IMG/VR virus record: IMGVR_UViG_3300025102_000294
Location: 1-23,769 of that record
Strand: one strand, 5' to 3'
From: a virus
DNA: 23,769 bases
The first letter of the stretch is position 1, and each line of letters begins with the position of its first letter. Of the stretch, positions 7,284-13,830 are shown piece after piece. The notes below the pieces were generated by a model, which did no database searches, was not told the DNA's origin, and was given only the letters and a program-made list of their open reading frames with translations. The position numbers were made by a program, and so were the translations under genes.

Positions 7284-8969
7284 ATGGATTTACTACAACT
7301 CAAGGAATACAAGGCCAAGAGCTTTTCCGAATACACAAGCCGTGAAGGCTGGATGAACTACGGGGACGACAATATGTTCCCGCAGTACCTCATCGACCTC
7401 TACCACTCAAGCGCCACCCACAACGCCCTTTGCACGTCCATCGCTTACATGATATTCGGCGACGGGGTGCAAGCCGACACCCTTGAGGCGCGGTTGAAGT
7501 TGGAGGAGTGGGGTTTGGACGACGAGATACGCAAGGCGTGCCTCGACCTCAAAATCCAAGGCGGCTTCGCTTTGGAAATCGCCTACAACCTCGGGCGCAC
7601 CTCCATCAAAAAGGTCAAGCACTGCCCGTTTGAGCGCATCCGGTCGGCTGAGGTCAACGACGACGAGAAGGTGGAATTTTACTACTACTCGGAGGACTGG
7701 AGCAACAAGCAAATCGAGCCCGTGAAGGTGCGGTGTTTCAACCCCGAAGACCGGAACGAATACCCGCATCAGATTTTGTACGTGAAGCCGTTCTCTCCGG
7801 GCTCCTACTACTACCCGAAACCCGACTATGTGGGCTCCATCAACTACATCGAGTTGGACAAGGAAATCGGGACGTACCATATTAACAACATCAAGAACGG
7901 CCTCGCCCCTTCGTTCACCATCCATTTCAAGAACGGGGTGCCATCACAGGAGGAGCGCCACAAAATCCGCAACGACATCGAGCGCCAACTTGCAGGGGCT
8001 ACAAACGCGGGCAAGTTCCTCGTCACGTACTCAGACCAACCCGACAGGAAGCCCGATTTTGAGCCGTTCCCGTTGAGCGATGCGGACAAACAATACCAAT
8101 TCCTCTCGACCGAGGTGTCGGACAAAATCATGGTGGGCCACCGCGTGGTATCTTCGGCGATGTTTGGTGTGAAGACAGCGGGCCAACTGGGCAACACCCA
8201 AGAGCTCGCAATCGCGTCGGAGTTGTTCGACAAGCAAGTCGTCAAGCCATACCAACGCATCCTGACAGACGCCATCGAGAGCGTGTTGGAAGCGGCCGAC
8301 ACTCCGGCCAAGGTCACGGTCGAAGTGGTCGAAACGGACGCGGAGATTGTTGAAGACCCGGACGCAAACACCGAGTTGAGTGCGGACGCCTTAAACCTTG
8401 CCTGCGACTACCTCGTCGAGATGGGCGAGGAGGAGAGCGACGAGTGGGAACTCATCGACGCCCGCCGCGTGGACTACGACACCGAAGCACAACAGGACGC
8501 CATGTGGACGTTCGCGACGGTGCCAAGCGGCAAGCCGCAAGCCACCTCCGAACAGGACAACGAGGTCATCAAGGTGCGCTACGCATATATGCCCAAGAAA
8601 ACGGGCACCGCCGAACACAAGAGCCGGGACTTTTGTACGCGCATGGTCAACGCCGGGAACCGTATTTGGCGCAAGGAAGACATCGGGGCCGCGTCACAGC
8701 GTGCCGTGAACCCCGGGTGGGGTCCGAATGGGGCCGACACGTATGACCTGTTCCTCTACAAAGGCGGGGGGTCTTGTCAACACTTTTGGGAGCGTCGCAC
8801 CTACCTCCGCCGCAACAACAAAAAAGTGAGCGTCAACCGCGCCCGTGCAATCATTCGGGAGGCAGGGTTGCCACCGATGGAGCAAAACGACCCCAAGGTC
8901 GCCCAGCGTCCCCGCGACATGGTCAACCGTGGCTTCCTCCAGCCCCGAAACATTACAACCCCCGTATAA
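7284..8969 (+). CDS. Portal protein with C-terminal extension
   Basis: A 561-residue protein. Residues 1-360 match the phage portal pattern: WMNYGDDNMFPQYLIDLYHS near the N-terminus, then HNALCTSIAYMIFGDG, IQGGFALEIAYN and, near 270-310, VSDKIMVGHRVVSSAMFGV and LGNTQELAIASELF, as in the portal stem/wing region. The portal forms the ring at the DNA entry vertex and anchors terminase and connector. Residues about 390-561 form an extra domain: SRDFCTRM, IWRKEDI, NPGWGPNGADTYDLFLY and CQHFWERRTYLRRN, with two conserved-looking cysteines. I have the impression that this domain also occurs on other head proteins of Bacteroidota phages; its function is unknown. The gene abuts the connector with no gap. 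Confidence 0.85.
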   Translation: MDLLQLKEYKAKSFSEYTSREGWMNYGDDNMFPQYLIDLYHSSATHNALCTSIAYMIFGDGVQADTLEARLKLEEWGLDDEIRKACLDLKIQGGFALEIAYNLGRTSIKKVKHCPFERIRSAEVNDDEKVEFYYYSEDWSNKQIEPVKVRCFNPEDRNEYPHQILYVKPFSPGSYYYPKPDYVGSINYIELDKEIGTYHINNIKNGLAPSFTIHFKNGVPSQEERHKIRNDIERQLAGATNAGKFLVTYSDQPDRKPDFEPFPLSDADKQYQFLSTEVSDKIMVGHRVVSSAMFGVKTAGQLGNTQELAIASELFDKQVVKPYQRILTDAIESVLEAADTPAKVTVEVVETDAEIVEDPDANTELSADALNLACDYLVEMGEEESDEWELIDARRVDYDTEAQQDAMWTFATVPSGKPQATSEQDNEVIKVRYAYMPKKTGTAEHKSRDFCTRMVNAGNRIWRKEDIGAASQRAVNPGWGPNGADTYDLFLYKGGGSCQHFWERRTYLRRNNKKVSVNRARAIIREAGLPPMEQNDPKVAQRPRDMVNRGFLQPRNITTPV

Positions 8970-9533
8970 ATGGCACTCACCGCAGAAGTTCTATTTGTCA
9001 ACCCCGACTACCTCAAGCGCATCACCCAATTGAACGGGGCGGTCGAGGAAGCGGTCATGGTTCCCGCCATCATTTTGGCGCAAGACAAGTACCTTCAACA
9101 GTACCTCGGCACCGACCTGTTGAACAAGCTCAAGAGCGACGTGGCCGGTAGCGGCCCCTCGGGCGTTTACGAGACCCTCTTAGACGACTACGTCCGCAAG
9201 ACGACCGCGTGGTGGTCAATGGTCGAGATGTTGCCGAATTTGTACGTCAAATTGGACAACGGGGGGTTGGTCATCCGCACGGCTGAGAACACCGCCGCCA
9301 TCGGGCCGGACGACCTGCACCGCGAAATCGAGAACGCACGGCAAAACGCGCAATTTTACACCACGCGCATGGTTGAGTATTTGTGTCACAACCAAACGAG
9401 CTTCCCGGAGTACACGTCGAACACCTCGCCGGATATGTTCCCGCAAAAGACGGCCTACTTTCAGAACGGTATGACCATCTCCATCGGTCACGAAGGCATC
9501 GACCCGGACCTTGCCCGCAAGCTCTACAAATGA
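8970..9533 (+). CDS. Head-tail connector / adaptor-like protein
   Basis: The 187-residue product begins MALTAEVLFVNPDYLKRITQ and is helical through about residue 110 (VPAIILAQDKYLQQYLGTDL, then TTAWWSMVEMLPNLYVKLDN). It is like the gp6/gp15-type adaptors that stack under the portal. The C-terminal part has YTTRMVEYLCHNQTSFPEY and then NGMTISIGHEGI. I recognise the general pattern from Bacteroidota phages, where it is encoded next to the portal, but the exact Pfam family is not certain. The start follows the portal stop immediately and its own stop overlaps the next ATG (ATGA), so it belongs to a tightly coupled set. Confidence 0.65.
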   Translation: MALTAEVLFVNPDYLKRITQLNGAVEEAVMVPAIILAQDKYLQQYLGTDLLNKLKSDVAGSGPSGVYETLLDDYVRKTTAWWSMVEMLPNLYVKLDNGGLVIRTAENTAAIGPDDLHREIENARQNAQFYTTRMVEYLCHNQTSFPEYTSNTSPDMFPQKTAYFQNGMTISIGHEGIDPDLARKLYK

Positions 9534-9616
9534 CGCGGGAAGAAAACGAGGCGGCCTTGCGTGCATGGCTTGCCAAACAAGAGAAAGAGAAACCCCAGCC
9601 CAAGCCCAAGCCATGA
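9530..9616 (+). CDS. 28-residue Lys/Pro-rich mini-protein
   Basis: This tiny reading frame is bracketed by start-stop overlaps on both sides: its ATG overlaps the connector TGA, and its TGA overlaps the ATG of the holin-like gene. The product is MTREENEAALRAWLAKQ followed by a KEKPQPKPKP-type tail. A short amphipathic helix with a basic Pro-rich end is all that can be seen. It could be a genuine small protein, or act mainly as a relay for coupled translation into the holin-like gene. I know no homologue. Confidence 0.45.
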   Translation: MTREENEAALRAWLAKQEKEKPQPKPKP

Positions 9617-9816
9617 ACTACGAAGCGTTGATAACTTTGGTTCCAACTTTGGTGGCGATTATTGGTGTTTGGGTGAACTTCAACGCAGAGGTGGCAAAAT
9701 TGAAGGGCCGCGTGTACCGTTTGGAGTCAGACCAAAATGAACTCAAGGGTATGCTCAAGGAATGCGTCGAAGGCATTCAGGAGCTCAAAATTTTGCTCGC
9801 CAAAAAAGGGTTCTAA
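9613..9816 (+). CDS. Holin-like small membrane protein with coiled coil
   Basis: I take the start at ATG 9613 (67 residues), which overlaps the previous TGA; longer in-frame starts would run deep into the connector gene. One hydrophobic segment, ALITLVPTLVAIIGVWVNF (about residues 5-23), is followed by a heptad-patterned helix (EVAKLKGRVYRLESDQNELK and onward to about 63). This resembles XhlA-type or haemolysin-like lysis proteins, which sit in the inner membrane next to the endolysin. It is directly followed by the peptidase gene, so a lysis role is likely. It could also be an inner-membrane spanin component. Confidence is from topology and neighbours. Confidence 0.6.
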   Translation: MNYEALITLVPTLVAIIGVWVNFNAEVAKLKGRVYRLESDQNELKGMLKECVEGIQELKILLAKKGF

Positions 9817-9817
9817 A

Positions 9818-10174
9818 ATGTACAAATATTTCAAGCTCGAAGAGTTCGACAGCCCCGACGAACCGGGGTCAGGTGAAATGATGGAGCCGGCAGTCATTGA
9901 AGCGTTGGAGAACGCCCGTGACCTTGCCGGTTTTCCTTTTGTGGTGACGAGTGGGGTGCGGACAATCGCACACAACCGAGCCGTCGGAGGGTCGCCCCGG
10001 TCGAGCCACCTTTTGGGCCTTGCGGTCGACCTGCGTGTGGACAACAGCCAACGCCGCTACCTTATGGTTGAGGCATTGCTCGACGCTGGGTTCAATCGGC
10101 TGGGCATCGCGGAGGACTTCATCCACTGCGACATGGACGAAAACAAAATTCCCAACGTATTGTGGACATACTAA
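9818..10174 (+). CDS. Endolysin, M15-type zinc D,D-/L,D-peptidase
   Basis: The start is ATG 9818, 1 bp after the upstream stop, giving 118 residues. The sequence has the M15 (VanY/DacA-like, M15_3) fold signature: TSGVRT (44-49, with the substrate-binding Arg48), SSHLLGLAVD (62-71) with zinc ligands His64 and Asp71, and FIHCD (101-105) with the third ligand His103. Such enzymes cut peptide bonds in peptidoglycan stem peptides or crosslinks. No signal peptide or separate wall-binding domain is seen, so release through a holin is expected. The length is usual for single-domain M15 phage endolysins. The phosphoesterase start lies inside its last codons (13-bp overlap). Confidence 0.9.
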   Translation: MYKYFKLEEFDSPDEPGSGEMMEPAVIEALENARDLAGFPFVVTSGVRTIAHNRAVGGSPRSSHLLGLAVDLRVDNSQRRYLMVEALLDAGFNRLGIAEDFIHCDMDENKIPNVLWTY

Positions 10175-11007
10175 GAAAGAGCCGAACGGTTCACCACGTC
10201 GACCTCGACTTCAAAAAGCGAGGCACCGAGAAGAACTTCCTTTTCATATCGGACGTTCACTACGACAGCGTCAAATGCGACCGGTCACTTTTGCACCGCC
10301 ACCTTGAAGAGGCGCGACGCATCGGGGCCGGCGTTTTCATTTTTGGCGACCTGTTCGACCTTATGCAAGGGCGGTTTGACCCCCGGGGCAACTACTCCGA
10401 ACTGCGACCCGAATACAAGGCGTGTACCTACGTCGACGAAGTCATTCAAGACGTGGGCGAGAAGCTCGCAGAATACAAGGACGTCATCCGGTTCATTTCA
10501 AGGGGCAACCACGAGACCAACATCGAAAAGCGTATGATGGTGTCGCCCATCGACCGCGTGGCGCAAATTATCAACGCCGCAGGGGGTAGAGTGGAGACCG
10601 GGGGTTATGCGGGGTGGCTCGGGCTCACCTGCCACCGTGGCAAGAAAAGCGCCAAGCGTTTCCTCGTCCATTATCATCACGGGTACGGCGGCAACGCCAA
10701 ACGCTCGAAGGGTGTGCTAAACAACGACCTCGACCTTGCCCAGTTCCCCGACGCCGACTTTCTTGTCAGGGGCCACGACCACAACAAGTGGTATCACCCC
10801 GTCACCGTGGACCGCATCAACCAAAAAATGAAGCTCGAACAGCGCACGCGCTACCTCATGCGCCTCGGGTCTTACAAAAAGCTCGGGGACCGCTTTGCAG
10901 GGTGGGCCACCGAGAAGGGATTCAATACGCCAACCCTTGGGGGGTGGTGGGTGCGCCTAGTTGAAAACCGCGACGACTACCGCGTCGAAGTACGGGACGC
11001 TTCGTAG
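10162..11007 (+). CDS. Calcineurin-like metallophosphoesterase
   Basis: The 281-residue product carries all metallophosphoesterase motifs in order: D-x-H (ISDVHYD, Asp31 and His33), GD-x-x-D (FGDLFD, 62-66), GNHE (115-118), a His-rich element (VHYHHGYG, 169-176) and GHDH (204-207). These bind two metal ions and hydrolyse phosphomono- or phosphodiesters; the substrate cannot be read from the sequence. The GTG start at 10162 overlaps the endolysin by 13 bp. It is the last gene before the terminator at 11060, an odd place for a nucleic-acid enzyme. Roles in DNA processing, in degrading a signalling nucleotide, or in dephosphorylating host RNA or protein are all possible. Confidence 0.85.
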   Translation: MDILRKSRTVHHVDLDFKKRGTEKNFLFISDVHYDSVKCDRSLLHRHLEEARRIGAGVFIFGDLFDLMQGRFDPRGNYSELRPEYKACTYVDEVIQDVGEKLAEYKDVIRFISRGNHETNIEKRMMVSPIDRVAQIINAAGGRVETGGYAGWLGLTCHRGKKSAKRFLVHYHHGYGGNAKRSKGVLNNDLDLAQFPDADFLVRGHDHNKWYHPVTVDRINQKMKLEQRTRYLMRLGSYKKLGDRFAGWATEKGFNTPTLGGWWVRLVENRDDYRVEVRDAS

Positions 11008-11059
11008 TATATTAGCCTCGGCCATCAGGTGGTCGAATCATTTGTTTTTTCAGTCTAGG

Positions 11060-11091
11060 AGCCTCCGGAACGCCGGGGGCTTCTTTTTTTT
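11060..11091 (+). terminator. Strong intrinsic terminator ending the late genes
   Basis: AGCCTCCGG (11060-11068) pairs with CCGGGGGCT (11073-11081), including one T-G pair, around loop AACG, followed by a T-rich run to 11091 (eight consecutive T). It is separated from the phosphoesterase stop by about 50 bp of sequence in which I see no gene. It insulates the late unit from promoter P1. Confidence 0.9.
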
Positions 11092-11100
11092 GTGTCAAAA

Positions 11101-11137
11101 TTAGGAAACAAGGAAAGGCTGTCCTATCTTTGGGACA
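11101..11137 (+). promoter_or_regulatory. Promoter P1, Bacteroidota type, with palindromic operator
   Basis: The -7 box TATCTTTG (11125-11132) matches TAnnTTTG exactly. Twenty nt upstream is TTAG (11101-11104), a one-base departure from the TTTG box. The -7 box is exactly enclosed by TGTCC (11120-11124) and GGACA (11133-11137), a perfect 5-bp inverted repeat with an 8-nt spacer, which is a likely regulator site. The final A of the repeat is the A of the ATG at 11137. The whole region is homologous to promoter P2. It should drive the 11137-19773 operon. Confidence 0.75.
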
Positions 11138-11334
11138 TGAGACCAACACCTGAAAACATCACGGCCATGATTGCAGAACAAGGCTACGGCGGCGTCAAGA
11201 AAGCCGTCCGAGCAAGCTACTGGGAGCTCTACCGCCTCGGATACAACGCCAAGGAAATGAAAGAGGCGTTGAGCCGTGAGTACGGCACCGAGGACGCATT
11301 CATCCGGAACATGATTTACTTCGAATTAAACTAA
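11137..11334 (+). CDS. 65-residue protein, first gene of the early operon
   Basis: I use ATG 11137 because a GTG at 11092 in the same frame would place codons across the promoter. The ATG is only 4 nt after the -7 box, so transcription would start at or next to it and the mRNA would be leaderless; a second in-frame ATG at 11167 is the alternative. The product is MRPTPENITAMIAEQGYG and then a helix-rich domain (VKKAVRASYWELYRLGYN, KEMKEALSREYG). No known family is recognised. The size, first position in the operon and helical content would fit a small regulatory or host-takeover protein, but that is inference. Confidence 0.65.
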   Translation: MRPTPENITAMIAEQGYGGVKKAVRASYWELYRLGYNAKEMKEALSREYGTEDAFIRNMIYFELN

Positions 11335-11345
11335 ACCCCAAACAA

Positions 11346-11582
11346 ATGGCAAAGCCCACACACAAGACGAGGCTCCTTGACTACCTCAACCAACACGGAA
11401 CCATCACCTCGCTCGAGGCCATCCGCGACCTCGGCAACACGCGCCTCAGCGCAACCGTTTTCGACCTACGCCGCCAAGGCCACGAAATCGTCTCTCGCCC
11501 GGTGCGCGTCCCGAACCGCTGGGGCGGTGAGACGGAAGTCGCTCGGTATGTGTATCACCCAACAACCACCCCCAATGGATAA
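11346..11582 (+). CDS. Small helix-turn-helix DNA-binding protein
   Basis: The 78-residue product resembles the phage helix-turn-helix family HTH_39: KTRLLDYLNQHGTITSLEAI followed by RDLGNTRLSATVFDLRRQG (about residues 7-45), with the wing-like HEIVSRPVRVPNRWGGETEV and an aromatic C-terminus (ARYVYHPTT). Proteins of this type are common in phages and mobile elements and probably bind DNA as small regulators. It is the second gene after promoter P1, so it is a candidate for binding the palindromes at P1 and P2, though nothing in the sequence proves this. ATG 11346 is 11 bp after the upstream stop; its stop overlaps the next start by 8 bp. Confidence 0.75.
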   Translation: MAKPTHKTRLLDYLNQHGTITSLEAIRDLGNTRLSATVFDLRRQGHEIVSRPVRVPNRWGGETEVARYVYHPTTTPNG

Positions 11583-11757
11583 GACCCTCAAGCCCAACGG
11601 CATCAGCCACACCGTCTACCCGGAAAAGCCGGCGCGTAATTACAATGAATGGATAGCCCACATTACTGCCTCAAGCATTAAGCGCGATGCGGACACCTTC
11701 AAGGAAAAGTTCGACGCGCTCTGGGCTGATTTTATTACTGAAATTGAAAAACACTGA
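11575..11757 (+). CDS. 60-residue protein of unknown function
   Basis: ATG 11575 lies inside the end of the helix-turn-helix gene (8-bp overlap); longer in-frame extensions would read through that gene and are rejected. The product starts MDKTLKPNGISHTVYPEKPA, then has an aromatic NYNEWIAHI and an amphipathic C-terminal helix (DTFKEKFDALWADFITEIEK). No family recognised. Its support is the consistent packing with its neighbours and its plausible composition. Confidence 0.55.
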   Translation: MDKTLKPNGISHTVYPEKPARNYNEWIAHITASSIKRDADTFKEKFDALWADFITEIEKH

Positions 11758-11759
11758 AC

Positions 11760-12020
11760 ATGAGCGACAACACCTACAACGGATGGACAAACTGGGAGAC
11801 ATGGCAGGTTCTCCTCTGGGCCGACAACGAACAATCCTTGCACCGCGAGGTCTGCAAATTTGTAAAGTGGGCCGCCCCAAAGGCAGCGTTTGAACTGAAG
11901 TGTAAGACGTTTTTTTTCTCAATGTTCCCCGAGGGCACTCCCGATATGGACGGAGCAGAGGACATGAGCAAAGTCAACTGGACCGAAATCGCCAACCACC
12001 TCGAAGATTGGGACGTATGA
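11760..12020 (+). CDS. Phage protein with the NGWTNWETW motif
   Basis: The 86-residue product begins MSDNTYNGWTNWETWQVLLW, the hallmark of a small protein family found widely in phages of many hosts (I think DUF7249; name from memory). The rest (VCKFVKWAAPKAAFELKCKT, then EDMSKVNWTEIANHLEDW) is helical and acidic and also fits that family's layout. The function is unknown. The ATG follows the previous stop by 2 bp and the TGA overlaps the next ATG, so it belongs to the coupled chain of small early genes. Confidence 0.75.
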   Translation: MSDNTYNGWTNWETWQVLLWADNEQSLHREVCKFVKWAAPKAAFELKCKTFFFSMFPEGTPDMDGAEDMSKVNWTEIANHLEDWDV

Positions 12021-12277
12021 AGGACTACTACGAAAAGAAAAGCGGCGAGACGAGCGTCAAGAACCCCCTCGACTTGCCTTCGGTGTTCATGCCCGACAAC
12101 GGGTGCCAGTTTAAGCCGGACCGCATGGAAGAAATGGGGTACACGCTGTACATTGACACCCGCCACAAAGACCGCGACTATGATACGCGGTGGTGGTTCC
12201 GTGGCGAACACAACCGAGACCGAGTAATTCAAGGAATCAAGGCACAAGGCTTTGAGGTCGTAACTATAAACCCCTAA
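12017..12277 (+). CDS. 86-residue protein of unknown function
   Basis: ATG 12017 overlaps the upstream TGA (ATGA), which decides the start over the TTG at 12008. The product has an N-terminal Lys/Glu-rich segment, a middle FMPDNGCQFKPDRMEEMGYT, and a C-terminal part YIDTRHKDRDYDTRWWFRGE, then IQGIKAQGFEVVTINP. The last part looks like an alpha/beta unit. No enzyme motif or known family is recognised. Four bp separate it from the next gene. Confidence 0.6.
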   Translation: MKDYYEKKSGETSVKNPLDLPSVFMPDNGCQFKPDRMEEMGYTLYIDTRHKDRDYDTRWWFRGEHNRDRVIQGIKAQGFEVVTINP

Positions 12278-12280
12278 ACA

Positions 12281-12694
12281 ATGGCACAAGCCAAAATCAC
12301 GCGGCTAGAACCCGCAAACCCCCCGACGTGGCAAGGAAGCCACGGACTCATGTACGCCTTTGACGTGGAGCTTGACGACGGCGCCTCCGGAGTCGTGAAC
12401 GCAAAGAGCCCCGACAAATGGCAAGTGGGCGCCGAGGTAGAATACACCTCCCTCAGCACGCACCACGGCAACAAACTCAAGCTCGACAAGCCCGGGTTCA
12501 ATGGCCTCCCCAAGCCCTTCGCGGGCGGTGGTGGCAACAACGACAACACCAAGGGCATCATAGCCTCGTGGGCTGTCGGTGTGGCGATGCAGGTGTGCGA
12601 CAACTCAGCGAGCAACTACGACCAACAGGTCATGCAATACGCACGCCTTGCGCTTGAGGCACGCCGTCAAATCAAGAACGAAGTCGAGCCGTGA
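12281..12694 (+). CDS. Possible OB-fold nucleic-acid-binding protein
   Basis: The 137-residue product begins MAQAKITRLEPANPPTWQGS and GLMYAFDVELDDGASGVVNA, with later KWQVGAEVEYTSLSTHHGNK. These short alternating beta strands and turns look like an OB-fold, as in small phage single-strand binding or DNA-metabolism proteins. A Gly/Asn-rich linker (AGGGGNNDN, about residues 83-91) separates this from a C-terminal helix (SWAVGVAMQVCDNSASN, then MQYARLALEARRQIKN). I have seen similar proteins near replication genes of Bacteroidota phages. DNA binding is inference from fold impression and context; no signature proves it. Confidence 0.55.
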   Translation: MAQAKITRLEPANPPTWQGSHGLMYAFDVELDDGASGVVNAKSPDKWQVGAEVEYTSLSTHHGNKLKLDKPGFNGLPKPFAGGGGNNDNTKGIIASWAVGVAMQVCDNSASNYDQQVMQYARLALEARRQIKNEVEP

Positions 12695-12930
12695 GTGGCT
12701 GGGACTTCCGATGGAGTGAAGGGCGCCCGGGAAAGCCGGGCGTCTACCTCCTGTGCTGGATGAGCCCGAACGACGACAAGTGGCCGACCGCTTACGAGAT
12801 ACACGAATGGAACGGGACGCACTGGGTAACCTTCAGACCCAACCAAGTCCTCCCAACACACTGGCAGAAAATCACGAGCCCTGCCCTCGACATTTTAGAA
12901 ATGAAGGAATACGAAAACGCTACAACATGA
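12691..12930 (+). CDS. 79-residue DUF551-like protein
   Basis: The GTG start at 12691 overlaps the upstream TGA (GTGA). The product has the pattern PGKPGVYLLCWMSPNDDKWP, then AYEIHEWNGTHWVTF and LPTHWQKI. This recalls the DUF551 family (a 'price-tag' arrangement of a value-entry segment and a closing THWMPLP-like motif), which is common in phages and of unknown function. The final residues (ALDILEMKEYENATT) are a short helix. Its TGA overlaps the next ATG. Family assignment is moderate; a role is not known. Confidence 0.6.
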   Translation: MSGWDFRWSEGRPGKPGVYLLCWMSPNDDKWPTAYEIHEWNGTHWVTFRPNQVLPTHWQKITSPALDILEMKEYENATT

Positions 12931-13178
12931 AAAAGCACAACGCCCGATGGACCGAAGCCGACGAAAGACAAATGCTTCACCTCCACGCTCAACACAAGAG
13001 CCCCGACGAAATGTCCAATGTCATGGGACGAACTCCCAAGGCCATCGCCCTACGTCTAACCCAAAAGCGCCTCAAGCCGTACCGCGCACCAAAAGCGTCC
13101 AAGTACACTAAGTACACCAACGTCCCGCGCAAGACGGTGAAGTGGTTTTGGGGGGCCCTTGAAATCACGAAGTTTTAA
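12927..13178 (+). CDS. Myb/SANT-like DNA-binding protein
   Basis: The start is ATG 12927, overlapping the upstream TGA; longer in-frame starts would run through the previous gene. The 83-residue product has a Myb/SANT-like helix-turn-helix: ARWTEADERQMLHLHAQHKS, then DEMSNVMGRTPKAIALRLTQ (residues 6-46). The Trp8, the GRTPKAI turn and the following basic helix fit DNA recognition. The C-terminal half is strongly basic (KPYRAPKASKYTKYTNVPRK), which could add non-specific DNA binding. A regulatory or replication-accessory role is inferred. Confidence 0.75.
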   Translation: MKKHNARWTEADERQMLHLHAQHKSPDEMSNVMGRTPKAIALRLTQKRLKPYRAPKASKYTKYTNVPRKTVKWFWGALEITKF

Positions 13179-13181
13179 GCC

Positions 13182-13364
13182 ATGAAAACCTTTGAGGATT
13201 GCCTTGAGTGTGGTAAGATTGGCACCATGACCGTGGAACGAGTCATTGGCCACACGGTTGGAGGTAGTGCCATTCAACAACAGGAATACCACTGCGACAA
13301 ATGCGACAGCGATTGGAGCGTGTGGTTGGAACAAGTAGCAATTTCACGAACAATGACATCATGA
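13182..13364 (+). CDS. 60-residue zinc-ribbon protein
   Basis: Two CxxC pairs are visible: C7-x2-C10 (CLECG) and C38-x2-C41 (CDKCD), separated by a beta-like segment (TMTVERVIGHTVGG). This is the usual layout of a zinc ribbon. Such tiny proteins often act as transcription or nuclease cofactors; no more can be said. ATG 13182 is 3 bp after the upstream stop and the TGA overlaps the next gene's ATG at 13361. Confidence 0.65.
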   Translation: MKTFEDCLECGKIGTMTVERVIGHTVGGSAIQQQEYHCDKCDSDWSVWLEQVAISRTMTS

Positions 13365-13579
13365 AGGAATACATCTGCAAACACTACGGGAGCCTTGACA
13401 AGTGCGCCGAGGAGCTCAACGTCGGTCGGTCGACCGTGTACCGTTGGGTCCAAAGCAACCCCCGGGGAATCTTGCTCCACGCGCCCGAGATTCTACGCGA
13501 CAAGGACACGACGTCCTTGGAGCTTGTGTCGGAGGTCGTACACCGTGAGGGCCAGCTCACAAAAGCCGAGGACGCATGA
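13361..13579 (+). CDS. Small helix-turn-helix regulator
   Basis: ATG 13361 overlaps the preceding TGA (ATGA), giving 72 residues; a longer start at 13301 would overlap the zinc-ribbon gene heavily. Residues 9-31 (YGSLDKCAEELNVGRSTVYR) form a clear helix-turn-helix: the alanine and glycine in the turn and the RSTVYRW recognition helix resemble Cro/C1-type or resolvase-type DNA binders. The rest is acidic and helical (PEILRDKDTTSLELVSEVVH), which could be a dimerisation part. It is another candidate for the operator seen at the two promoters. Its TGA overlaps the next ATG. Confidence 0.7.
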   Translation: MKEYICKHYGSLDKCAEELNVGRSTVYRWVQSNPRGILLHAPEILRDKDTTSLELVSEVVHREGQLTKAEDA

Positions 13580-13830
13580 GGCCGGTCAACACCAAGAGCC
13601 TTTTTCACACGTTGTGTACAACGCTGGAGAAGCTCGAAGCCGACGAGGTCGACGTCTACAAGGCAGCGGCCACGGCCAAGCTCGTCCACGAGTGCGGGAA
13701 CCTCTTGAACTACGAATTGAAACGGGCGGCGCTTATGACGCGGCCCGAGTTCAAAGCGGAGCACCGGAGGTTGGAAAGCAAGAACTTCGACAGCATTCCA
13801 CAAGATGCACCCAAAAGCCTGACGCCATGA
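13576..13830 (+). CDS. 84-residue helical protein common in Bacteroidota phages
   Basis: The product contains SLFHTLCTTLEKLEADEVDV followed by YKAAATAKLVHECGNLLNYE, a pattern I associate with a small protein found next to replication genes in many phages of this phylum. It is predicted to be all helical, with a Lys/Arg-rich C-terminal half (KRAALMTRPEFKAEHRRLES). The function is unknown. The ATG overlaps the preceding TGA, and the next gene's ATG overlaps its TGA. Confidence 0.65.
   Translation: MRPVNTKSLFHTLCTTLEKLEADEVDVYKAAATAKLVHECGNLLNYELKRAALMTRPEFKAEHRRLESKNFDSIPQDAPKSLTP

Noticed and set aside
9632-9639. TAACTTTG matching the -7 consensus
   Set aside because: It lies inside the holin-like coding region and has no -33 box 19-21 nt upstream.
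11008-11058. Possible tRNA fragment (ggtggtcgaatc resembles a T-arm)
   Set aside because: No acceptor stem, anticodon arm or full cloverleaf can be drawn; only a chance similarity.
11092-11136. GTG-initiated extension of the first early gene
   Set aside because: It would code straight through the promoter and its palindrome; the ATG at 11137 is the consistent start.
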